A stretch of 10,288 nt of DNA from JBBIOI01 sp037443425 (GTDB lineage Bacteria > Desulfobacterota > BSN033 > UBA1163). A program made the position numbers and the translations under genes. Location of the stretch: NCBI GenBank assembly GCA_037443425.1, contig JBBIOI010000117.1, positions 1 to 10,288 of the forward strand, written 5' to 3'. Below, one piece after another: positions 1 to 7,104 of this stretch; the first letter of the stretch is position 1; the number at the start of each line of letters is the position of its first letter. The notes beneath the pieces are model-generated. The model saw only the letters and a program-made list of their open reading frames with translations, did no database searches and was not told where the DNA came from.

Positions 1-1
1 C

Positions 2-21
2 ATATGCCTATTTAGGCATAT
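2..21. repeat. 20-bp palindrome, probable operator
   Basis: ATATGCCTA, a TT centre, then TAGGCATAT: two perfect 9-bp arms. It overlaps the last two bases of the -10 box of the leftward promoter next to it and would cover that promoter's transcription start. This is where a dimeric repressor, such as the autoregulator of a small operon, commonly binds. The operator role is inferred from position and symmetry. The regulated gene and its regulator lie outside the window. Confidence 0.6.
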
Positions 22-48
22 TATAAAAAATCTTTGCCCCCCTGTCAA
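20..48 (-). promoter_or_regulatory. Consensus sigma70 promoter reading off the left edge
   Basis: On the minus strand, TTGACA (complement of 43-48) is followed by exactly 17 bp and then TATAAT (complement of 20-25). Both hexamers match the consensus perfectly at the optimal spacing. The start of transcription would fall inside the 2-21 palindrome, so the promoter is probably strong and repressed by something bound there. It lies 43 bp past the stop of the lipoprotein gene and drives whatever lies left of the window. Such perfect promoters with an overlapping palindrome are often seen at small autoregulated units, for example toxin-antitoxin operons, but nothing here proves that. Confidence 0.75.
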
Positions 49-90
49 GTCCTTGATTTTACAATCATATCCCCTTAATGTATACCTATC

Positions 91-387
91 CTATCCCCCT
101 GTGCCTAAGTTTAGGGAAAGATTAGGCTCAATACCTAATGTAGCCTCTCCCACGAGTTTATCATCAACAAAGATCTCAATCTTCTTTACAGGAGCACCAT
201 CTTCTTCATCTGCAGCCCAGCCTGATACAAAAAGCTCGCCATTGTCATATCTGACTACCTCTATCATCCCACCCCTCGGTGGTTTGTTTGCAGAATCTTT
301 ATCAATAGATGTTTTCTTGTCGCAGCCCCATAGAAGAATAGTTAGAGCCAAAAACCAGATAGAAACAAATTTCCTTAAAATATCCAT
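91..387 (-). CDS. Small lipoprotein with Ig-like domain, possibly truncated
   Basis: A 98-aa product starting MDILRK. This ATG was chosen over an upstream in-frame one at 498 because GGAGGG lies a few bases before it and a signal peptide begins directly: positive charge, a hydrophobic run, then LLWGC, with the cysteine as likely lipidation site. The mature part has a short charged linker and then a stretch (VSGWAADEE... VKKIEIFVDD... VGEATLG) resembling bacterial Ig-like domains that carry a GWA-D motif. In such domains the ATLG segment is usually followed by further strands. Here the stop comes about 12 residues later, so the domain may be cut short. The gene lies 76 bp downstream of the double glycosyltransferase on the same strand and may be co-transcribed with it. 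An outer-membrane or periplasmic anchor is likely; specific function unknown. Confidence 0.65.
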   Translation of the reverse strand: MDILRKFVSIWFLALTILLWGCDKKTSIDKDSANKPPRGGMIEVVRYDNGELFVSGWAADEEDGAPVKKIEIFVDDKLVGEATLGIEPNLSLNLGTGG

Positions 388-412
388 CTTTCCCTCCTGC
401 CTTATTCGGTAA

Positions 413-432
413 CCCTGTGGCAAGCCACAGGG
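413..432. repeat. Perfect inverted repeat (REP-like hairpin)
   Basis: CCCTGTGGC, AA, GCCACAGGG: 9-bp GC-rich perfect arms in the 76-bp gap between the glycosyltransferase stop and the lipoprotein start, immediately beside GAATTC. Neither strand has a run of T after the stem, so it is not a standard intrinsic terminator. It could be a dispersed REP-like palindrome, an mRNA-stabilising stem between two co-transcribed genes, or a Rho-assisted stop. Only one copy is present in the window. Confidence 0.6.
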
Positions 433-463
433 AATTCTCAAGTTAAAGAATTTTATAAATTTC

Positions 464-3034
464 TTATCTCGTGTTTGAATTTTTGAGGATACACTCAATC
501 CTTTTTTTTATTTTGCCTCCCACCACATCAGGATTAAAGTATTTGTTTATATCTTCTTTACCTTTCTTAGCAACCTCCATTGTATGCTCTCTGTTATTCA
601 AAACATATCGCATTAACTCAGCAGCATGAGATATGTCAGGGTCAGCCCATACCCTGCCCTTTTTATATGGCCCACAATCCTCACACAGCTCAACCAGCTT
701 ATATTTAACCAGAAAACTATTATTGACATTCATGAACTCCATATTCCCTGAATAAGCCGTTGCGATAACGGGCTTACCCATAAGCATTGCCTCTGCAAGG
801 GGCAGACCAAATCCCTCTGATCGATGAAGGGCAACATAGCAGTCACACAAGTTTATCAGGGAATGTAATTCATGTTTATTAAGATATACATCTATAATTT
901 TCACATTTAAACCATCGACCAATCTGCTTAGATGTTCCAGCATAGGCCGATTATAAGATGAGCTTGTGCTCTTAATTACAAGGGTTACATCATCTTCTGG
1001 TTTAAAAGCCAGCCTAAAAGCCTCAACTACAGCCATTGGATTTTTTCTCTCAATGAAACTGAGAAAATCAAACATCATTAAGAATATAAAACGGCTTGCA
1101 TCAAGTCCAAAAAACTCCCTGCTAATGTTAGTGCTATCGTCAATCACAACAGACGGTGAAATCTTGACTACAGGCACAGGTGATACCTTTGAGATGGAAT
1201 CGAGACAAAAGTCACTTGCTACCCATATCTCGTCGAAATATGACAAAGATGGAAGCCATTCTTCAGGAAATTCTGAAAGTTCCCAGAACCAGTATCCGAT
1301 ATTATATTTACCCCTGAAATAATCATCACCGAGCACTCTTGCAACATGGGGAACCTGATCAGCGTTTACATGAATAATGTTAATAGGGTATGGATTTTCT
1401 CTGGAAAATTCCGTATAGGTTTTATCATTCCTGCGATAAAACTCCTGTTCTATATTGTTAAGGACAAAGGGAATACCTGCGCTGTCAACAGACCTTATTA
1501 TTCCCCTTGTAGCCTCAGCAACGCCACTTTCCGTATCTATATATCCTGCAATGTTGACGCCCGGATCCTGTCCCTTTAAAAAGGAAGTACCCAACATCTC
1601 CTTCACAGCATCCTTTGTATTGTGCATGCCGATGGCTGATGTCCTCTCAGATGCCAGTCTGTTATAAACCCTGAATGCTATCAAATTGAGTACAGGCAGA
1701 CTTTTAATAATTTTTGCATATCTTATTCCATACCTCCAGACCAAATCCTTAATCTTTCCGCTAATTCTGAAATGCCTTAAAGAATATTCGCTCTTTGCCT
1801 TTGCCACGACATTATGCTTTAATTCAACTTCAAAGTCTTTAAAGGGCGTGAGCCTAAAATCGAAATTATATTCAGTTTTAAAAGATTGCTTAGCCCAGCC
1901 TATAAATTCGTTTAAATTACTTCCAAAAGGTTCAGGAAAGGCCTTCTGAAGATCAGGTCTCAGATAATAGATATAGCTAAGGAGATTTGTTATAGGTTTG
2001 CCTGCCTTGACTGGTTTAATCAGCCAGCTAAAGAAGCTATCAGGACCGTCTGTTATAAAGGGATTTCCAAAATCAATACCCTGCTCCTTCAACCCATTAT
2101 AGAGTTGTCTCAGTATGTCATGTATCTTTACACCATTATCAAAAAAACCAAAGGCATAAGGCCAATCTTTCACACTTAGATAATCTTTTTGGACCAATAG
2201 GTCCCTGTATCTTTCAAAAAGCAATCTGAGATCTTCAAAATCTCTGAGTGAGAATCTATCCTGATACTTTGAGATACAATCAATGTCATTGAACACAAAA
2301 CCGCTGAAATGAAAAAAATAAAGCGGTTGATTATTAACAAGAAACTGCCCATTCTTATAGGTGACGGTTCTTTCGTGAAGGTTCCAATATGCAACATTGT
2401 AACCAGGGTGTCTAAGAATATAGACATCATCAACCATGCCGGGCAGGAGGTCTATCCATTTCTGGTCTACAAAAAGTCCGTGGGAAGGCACGGAGAAACA
2501 ATACTTATATAGCCTTTCTTTCCACCAGTTAAGAAAATCTTTAAGCCTTTCATAGTGTGAAAGACCGATAAATCCAAGATTGTAACTACCAGCCATTAGT
2601 ATATCTATTTCGTTTATGTGCCTTCCATCATCCGCGATTGGAGAAGTTATATGGGGGATGAGGACTACCGAATAGTTATCAAGGAGATTGAATAGTTCAT
2701 TTAGATTATTCATTACGAGAATATCGGGGTCAAAATATATTATTTTTTCATAACCGTGCCTTCTGAAGAGATAATCGATATAAAAAGGCTTAACAGCAGT
2801 GTTTAATTCTGTTACATTGTATTTAAAACAAAAAGACGAAAGATTTTTTATCTCAAGTTGGTCAATCTCTGAAAGGATAAATTTTTCATTTTCAGGGTCA
2901 AAGTAGCCATCAACTCTATCCACGAGAAGAATATGAACATCGATGCCCCTGTTATGCCTCAAAAATGAATCAACAAAGACCCTTGCATGGCTTAAATAGT
3001 TTTTAGATATTATTGTACAAATAGCAACTGACAT
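464..3034 (-). CDS. Two-module glycosyltransferase (GT-A-like plus GT4)
   Basis: An 856-aa protein with two catalytic modules. Residues about 1-280 form a GT-A-like module resembling family 8 type enzymes: it opens with the strand VAICTIISKNYL, has a metal/nucleotide-sugar DxD-type motif in YFDPDILV (residues 102-104), and continues through a VPSHGLFVDQKW segment seen in such proteins. Residues about 290-480 are a mostly helical linker (including LRPDLQKAFPEPFG). Residues about 490-850 are a GT-B, GT4-like (glycosyltransferase group 1) module with the EGFGLPLAE EX7E motif at 740-748, followed by MGKPVIAT. It probably adds two sugars in sequence to a surface glycan at the cytoplasmic face; donors and acceptor cannot be read from sequence. 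There is no clear ribosome-binding site before the ATG; the upstream 44 bp are very AT-rich. First gene of the leftward unit. Confidence 0.88.
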   Translation of the reverse strand: MSVAICTIISKNYLSHARVFVDSFLRHNRGIDVHILLVDRVDGYFDPENEKFILSEIDQLEIKNLSSFCFKYNVTELNTAVKPFYIDYLFRRHGYEKIIYFDPDILVMNNLNELFNLLDNYSVVLIPHITSPIADDGRHINEIDILMAGSYNLGFIGLSHYERLKDFLNWWKERLYKYCFSVPSHGLFVDQKWIDLLPGMVDDVYILRHPGYNVAYWNLHERTVTYKNGQFLVNNQPLYFFHFSGFVFNDIDCISKYQDRFSLRDFEDLRLLFERYRDLLVQKDYLSVKDWPYAFGFFDNGVKIHDILRQLYNGLKEQGIDFGNPFITDGPDSFFSWLIKPVKAGKPITNLLSYIYYLRPDLQKAFPEPFGSNLNEFIGWAKQSFKTEYNFDFRLTPFKDFEVELKHNVVAKAKSEYSLRHFRISGKIKDLVWRYGIRYAKIIKSLPVLNLIAFRVYNRLASERTSAIGMHNTKDAVKEMLGTSFLKGQDPGVNIAGYIDTESGVAEATRGIIRSVDSAGIPFVLNNIEQEFYRRNDKTYTEFSRENPYPINIIHVNADQVPHVARVLGDDYFRGKYNIGYWFWELSEFPEEWLPSLSYFDEIWVASDFCLDSISKVSPVPVVKISPSVVIDDSTNISREFFGLDASRFIFLMMFDFLSFIERKNPMAVVEAFRLAFKPEDDVTLVIKSTSSSYNRPMLEHLSRLVDGLNVKIIDVYLNKHELHSLINLCDCYVALHRSEGFGLPLAEAMLMGKPVIATAYSGNMEFMNVNNSFLVKYKLVELCEDCGPYKKGRVWADPDISHAAELMRYVLNNREHTMEVAKKGKEDINKYFNPDVVGGKIKKRIECILKNSNTR

Positions 3035-3040
3035 TATAAA
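3013..3040 (+). promoter_or_regulatory. Possible promoter of the radical SAM/sulfation operon
   Basis: The gap between the divergent genes (3035-3078) is only 44 bp and almost entirely A/T, so both promoters must lie in it or inside the coding starts. One candidate for the rightward operon is TTGTAC (3013-3018), 16 bp, TATAAA (3035-3040), which would place the -35 box within the first codons of the glycosyltransferase gene. The match is imperfect. I found no convincing leftward promoter. Confidence 0.3.
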
Positions 3041-3078
3041 AAATTAATATTAAAGCACTGTAAAAATATTTCTTATGC

Positions 3079-4479
3079 ATGTTAATATATTACATGTCCG
3101 TAAGTCAAGCAGAGCAGTTTGAAGGTTCTTTTGTTATTAAAGGTTGGACTGTCTATGGATGGGCGTATGATAGCTCCAGACCTGATGACCCTGTTGAGAT
3201 TGAACTATTTGAAAATGGTAATTTTCTTGGAAGAGTAGTTGCCAATATATTTCGCCAAGACCTTCTGACGGCTGGAAAAGGCAACGGTGTTCACGGTTTC
3301 AGTTTTAACTTAGCAGGTATTATTAAGGATAACTGCTTTATCTCTGCAAGAATTGCTGGGACGGAGTTTTTCCTATTCAATTCCCCTATTCATTTTCTCT
3401 GTAATGAACCATCTTCTTTTAATAAAAGTGAAACCCTCAAAGGCAAATTCTGCCCTATGCCTTTTAATAAAATTGTGATAGGTGAAGGTGGTAATGTACA
3501 TCTTTGTTGTCCTGAATATTTACCCATAGTTGTTGGAAACGCCTACAGTCAAACATTCGAGGAGATCTGGAATTCACCTATTGCAGTAGAAGTCAGGCGA
3601 TCCATTGTTGATGGTGACTTTAAATATTGCCTTAATGAATGCCCTTCAATAAGGAGAAACACACTACCTGAAAAGAAGGAATTGAAAGATTTGCGCTATA
3701 TTTCGGTAATTAAATCAAATAAATTTGACATTCCCTATGGACCGACCCACCTTTCACTGCTTCACGATAGAAGCTGTAATCTCTTTTGTCCTTCCTGCAG
3801 AACAGAAAGATACCATGCTACAGGTAAAGAAGGGGAAAGGCTTGCAGAAGTGCTTGACAAATTTATTCGTCCTATACTGGATTCTTTAGAAATATTAGAA
3901 TTCGCTGGTGGAGAGTTCCTTGCAAGCAAACATTTACTTGAAATTATTGCCTCTATTGATAGAAGCAAACAGCCGGATCTCCGTCTGGAAATCTTTACAA
4001 ACGGTACATTATTTAATGAAACAGCCTGGAAAAAAATAAGCAATGTACATGGTATGATAAAGACCATCTATGTTTCACTTGATGCAGCGCGTAAAGATAC
4101 CTTCGAGAGACTGAGGCGCGGGGCAAATTTTGAGACGGTTATGAAGAATCTTGAATTCATTTCAAGACTCAGAAAAAATGGAGAATTCCAGAACTTTGGA
4201 ATACTATTCGTTGTTCAGGCCTGTAACTTCAGAGAGATGAAAGAATTTATACAATTAGGAAAAAGCCTTAGATGTGACTATGTCGGGTTCAGTCAGCTAT
4301 TAAGAAATGGTGTTTATGCACAATCTGATGAGGAATTTAAAAAGGCCAATATTTTTTCATCTGATCATCCGGAACATCAGGAATTCCTCAATTTACTGAA
4401 TGATATTATATTTGATGATCCTATTGTCGACCTTAGAAATCTGTCACATCTTCGGAGGTTTAAAAATACACATGGTTAA
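3079..4479 (+). CDS. Radical SAM protein with N-terminal SPASM-like region
   Basis: A 466-aa protein with three parts. Residues about 14-105 are a beta-rich domain (GWTVYGWAYD... GNFLGRVVANIFRQDL... GVHGFSF) like accessory domains found in glycan-modifying proteins. Residues about 122-190 are a SPASM-like cysteine region: FCPMPF, HLCCPE, then an EIWNSP segment and YCLNEC (C125, C143, C144, C184, C188), likely holding an auxiliary Fe-S cluster. Residues about 222-440 are the radical SAM core, with the CNLFCPSC CX3CX2C motif (C233, C237, C240), AGGE (GGE 277-279), TNGT and VSLDA. In well-known SPASM enzymes the SPASM part follows the core; here it precedes it. The substrate is unknown. Its stop overlaps the sulfotransferase start by 8 bp. 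Neither ATG at 3079 nor the in-frame ATG at 3094 has a good ribosome-binding site, so the start is uncertain by 5 residues. Confidence 0.85.
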   Translation: MLIYYMSVSQAEQFEGSFVIKGWTVYGWAYDSSRPDDPVEIELFENGNFLGRVVANIFRQDLLTAGKGNGVHGFSFNLAGIIKDNCFISARIAGTEFFLFNSPIHFLCNEPSSFNKSETLKGKFCPMPFNKIVIGEGGNVHLCCPEYLPIVVGNAYSQTFEEIWNSPIAVEVRRSIVDGDFKYCLNECPSIRRNTLPEKKELKDLRYISVIKSNKFDIPYGPTHLSLLHDRSCNLFCPSCRTERYHATGKEGERLAEVLDKFIRPILDSLEILEFAGGEFLASKHLLEIIASIDRSKQPDLRLEIFTNGTLFNETAWKKISNVHGMIKTIYVSLDAARKDTFERLRRGANFETVMKNLEFISRLRKNGEFQNFGILFVVQACNFREMKEFIQLGKSLRCDYVGFSQLLRNGVYAQSDEEFKKANIFSSDHPEHQEFLNLLNDIIFDDPIVDLRNLSHLRRFKNTHG

Positions 4480-5800
4480 GATTCAACTTACAAAAGACCA
4501 AATTTTTGCTCAAAACTCTAATGAAATTCCTGTTTTGCCTGGACAAAAATACCTTGTATCGTCAGACGTGTTGGGAAGTATGGGGAAACCATGTTCTGCT
4601 TATCTTGCAATCATAATGATTGATAGTAACGGAAAGGAAATCGTAAGAAGAATAAGATGGCTGAATGATTTTTCAGGTAGGCCAGTAAAATATACCATAG
4701 TTGCTGAAGCTCCTGAAAATGCAAAATCCGCTGTTATAGCGTATCGTATAAATACCGAGATAGCGATTGAGTCGGAGTGGGCAGGCAGTGTTACAGAGAT
4801 CGAAAAATTAAATCTCATAAAGGTCAGCAACTCACTTGAGGAAGATTATGATGATATAATGGATGCTCACCGTGCCAGGGCATTAATTAATCTGAAAACC
4901 TTATCTGAACAGGAAGAGCGTCAAATAGAAAGAAATATAACCTGGATTTTTGGTTCCCCAAGAAGCGGAAGTTCTTGGTTGGGGACACAACTATTATGCC
5001 ACCACAACATAATATCTATTAATGAACCCTTGATAGGTGCCCATCTTTCAATCCTCGAGACTGATGTGTGGCATATGCTTAACCCTCCCAAAAATGGAAA
5101 TCTGATAGAACTGCGAAGGACAATTGATGTACATGGTCAGGAGCCTGATTACATTTTCTGTAACGCATACAGGGATGTATGGATATTTTTTTTAAAGAAG
5201 ATGATTTTGCACAGAATATACTGCCAGTTTCCTGAATCATTGGATAAAAAGATTGTCATAAAAGAGCCTAACGGGAGCCTGTCTGCTGATATTATTTTAC
5301 AAATAGTTCCAAATTCAAAACTAATCTTTCTCTTGCGTGACGGCAGGGATATCGTCGACTCAAAGATCGATCTATATCGCACGGATTCCTGGGTAAAAAA
5401 ATGGATTCAACCACCTCCATTAACCCCACAAAGACGAGGATGGATAATTATAAGTGAATCAAACATCTGGCGGAAACTCACTGAAACGGTGCGAGCCGCA
5501 TATGAAAAGCATGACCCAAGCAGACGTCTTCTTATAAAATATGAAGATTTAAGATACGAGACCATGAAACAACTAAAGAAGATATATGACTTTTTAGAAA
5601 TCCCTATAACGGATGAAGAACTGGAGGTTCTTGTCAGCAGATATAGCTTTGAAAACATACCAGAAGATGAAAAAGGTAAAGGAAAGGTTGCGAGAAAGGC
5701 AAAGCCGGGTGGATGGAGAGAAACCTTTACAGAAGAGGAAAAAGAGATAATGCACTCTATAATGGGAGACCTGTTAAATGAGTTTGGATATGACCTCTAA
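4472..5800 (+). CDS. PAPS-dependent sulfotransferase with N-terminal beta domain
   Basis: A 442-aa protein. The ATG at 4472 was chosen because GGAGG (4454-4458) precedes it and it overlaps the radical SAM stop, implying translational coupling; a longer in-frame start at 4400 would sit deep inside the preceding gene. Residues 1-115 look like a beta-sandwich, perhaps carbohydrate-binding, with no motif I can name. From about 150 comes a sulfotransferase domain: the 5'-phosphosulfate loop GSPRSGSSWL (161-170) and the 3'-phosphate-binding segment LLRDGRDIVDS (287-297). The C-terminus has YEDLRYETMKQLKKIYDFLEIP and KPGGWRETFT, typical of the family. It should transfer sulfate from PAPS to a hydroxyl or amine, probably on a glycan given the neighbours. 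The next gene encodes PAPS synthesis and PAP removal and overlaps it by 23 bp. Confidence 0.88.
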   Translation: MVKIQLTKDQIFAQNSNEIPVLPGQKYLVSSDVLGSMGKPCSAYLAIIMIDSNGKEIVRRIRWLNDFSGRPVKYTIVAEAPENAKSAVIAYRINTEIAIESEWAGSVTEIEKLNLIKVSNSLEEDYDDIMDAHRARALINLKTLSEQEERQIERNITWIFGSPRSGSSWLGTQLLCHHNIISINEPLIGAHLSILETDVWHMLNPPKNGNLIELRRTIDVHGQEPDYIFCNAYRDVWIFFLKKMILHRIYCQFPESLDKKIVIKEPNGSLSADIILQIVPNSKLIFLLRDGRDIVDSKIDLYRTDSWVKKWIQPPPLTPQRRGWIIISESNIWRKLTETVRAAYEKHDPSRRLLIKYEDLRYETMKQLKKIYDFLEIPITDEELEVLVSRYSFENIPEDEKGKGKVARKAKPGGWRETFTEEEKEIMHSIMGDLLNEFGYDL

Positions 5801-7104
5801 AGGACTTTGTGTGTGGTTCACTGGATTGCCATGCTCTGGTAAAACGACATTATCGGCTATCCTGGCGGAGAAGTTAAGAGGGCTCGGCCAGAATGTCATG
5901 CTTCTTGATGGAGATGCGGTTCGGAACAGTATCTCAAATGGTTTAGGATTTAGCAAGGAAGATCGTATCACCAACAACCTTCGTGTAGGCCGAATTGCTT
6001 TAGAATATATTAAAAATAACTCGATAGTTATTTGTGCCCTTGTAAGTCCTTACGAATCAGCCCGTAAACTTGTAAGGGATATGATTGGAGAGGATCGTTT
6101 TATGCTGGTCTATCTAAACACCCCACTTGAGATCTGCGAAAGAAGGGATACAAAGGGAATGTATGCAAAGGCAAAGAGAGGAGAGATTAAGGGATTTACC
6201 GGAGTGGATGACCCCTATGAACCACCACTTTACGCGGACCTCTTTTTTGATATCTCTTTGACTTCTCCAGAAGATATTATTATGAGAATTCTCGATTTTC
6301 TCTCATCAAAGGGCTTTATTTTTGACCTACTAAGTAGAGTAGACATCGGGGATATTATCCAGATAGCAAAAGAGGCTGGAGAAAGGATTCTGGAAGTTTA
6401 CAGGACTTCTTTTACCGTAAAAAATAAAATTGATAACTCTCCACTAACAAATGCGGATCACCTTTCTCATGAGATAATTTCTAAAAGGCTCAAAAATATA
6501 TATCCAGCCATACCTGTTCTTTCAGAAGAAGGGAAGGATATCTCTTATGAGATAAGAAAAAACTGGCAATACTTCTGGCTTATAGACCCCCTTGATGGTA
6601 CCAAGGAATTTATAAAAAGAAATGATGAATTTACAGTTAACATATCCTTGATTCAAGGCAATAAACCTGTTCTTGGTGTTATCTATGCACCGGCAAAGAA
6701 TATTCTATACTTTGCAAAAAGAGGAAAGGGGGCTTTCAAATTAGTTGCAGATGAGAATCCTCAGAATATCAGAGTAAACGGAAAGTCAGATGATAAAGGT
6801 TTAAGGGCAGTTGTAAGCAGATCTTCATCCCCATCAGGAGTTAGAGGAGTATCTGAACAAATTAAATATCAAAGAGAGAATTTCTACTGGGAGTTCATTA
6901 AAATTCTGTCTGGTAGCCGCGGGGAAAGCCGATATTTATCCGAGAATCGGTACAACCATGGAATGGGACACAGCAGCGGGACAGGTGATAGTGGAAGAGG
7001 CAGGCGGGAAAGTAGTGGATTTTGCCACCAGAAATCCTCTGACATATAATAAAAAAAGTTTAAAGAATCCTTCATTTATTGTAAAAGGGTCAGATATTCT
7101 TTAA
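5778..7104 (+). CDS. cysC-cysQ: APS kinase-CysQ fusion, CysQ part frameshifted
   Basis: N-terminal APS kinase (residues about 8-180): P-loop GLPCSGKTT (16-24), LLDGDAVRN, a VSP segment holding the usual phospho-acceptor serine (S90), and KGMYAKAKRGEIKGFTG. It phosphorylates APS to PAPS. From about 185 follows a 3'(2'),5'-bisphosphate nucleotidase of the inositol-monophosphatase fold: LTNAD, LSEEG (E250, E251) and the metal site IDPLDGT (270-273). This degrades PAP to AMP. The reading frame breaks at CCCC (6829-6832). The original frame runs to 7049 with an unrelated tail. Skipping one C gives a perfect CysQ end (QELEEYLNKL, TGSSLKFCLVA, ADIYPR, TMEWDTAAG, NPSFIV) stopping at 7104, for 441 aa. 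This is either a sequencing error or a mutation that kills CysQ while sparing the kinase. The start at 5778 is set by GGGAGA at 5764-5769. ATP sulfurylase is not in the window. Confidence 0.85.

Noticed and set aside
53..412. 119-aa plus-strand open frame at the left end
   Set aside because: It is antisense to the lipoprotein gene, which has a ribosome-binding site, signal peptide and domain similarity; the plus frame has none.
413..432. Palindrome as an intrinsic terminator
   Set aside because: No T-rich tract follows the stem on either strand.
388..498. Longer start for the lipoprotein (ATG at 498)
   Set aside because: It would put about 37 unrelated residues, including the hairpin-encoded part, before the signal peptide and overlap the preceding gene; the ATG at 387 has GGAGGG in front.
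4400..4471. Upstream start for the sulfotransferase
   Set aside because: It lies inside the conserved end of the radical SAM gene; the ATG at 4472 has GGAGG before it and gives a normal overlap.
6884..7075. 63-aa minus-strand open frame
   Set aside because: It is opposite the restored CysQ C-terminus, which has clear family motifs, and has no support of its own.
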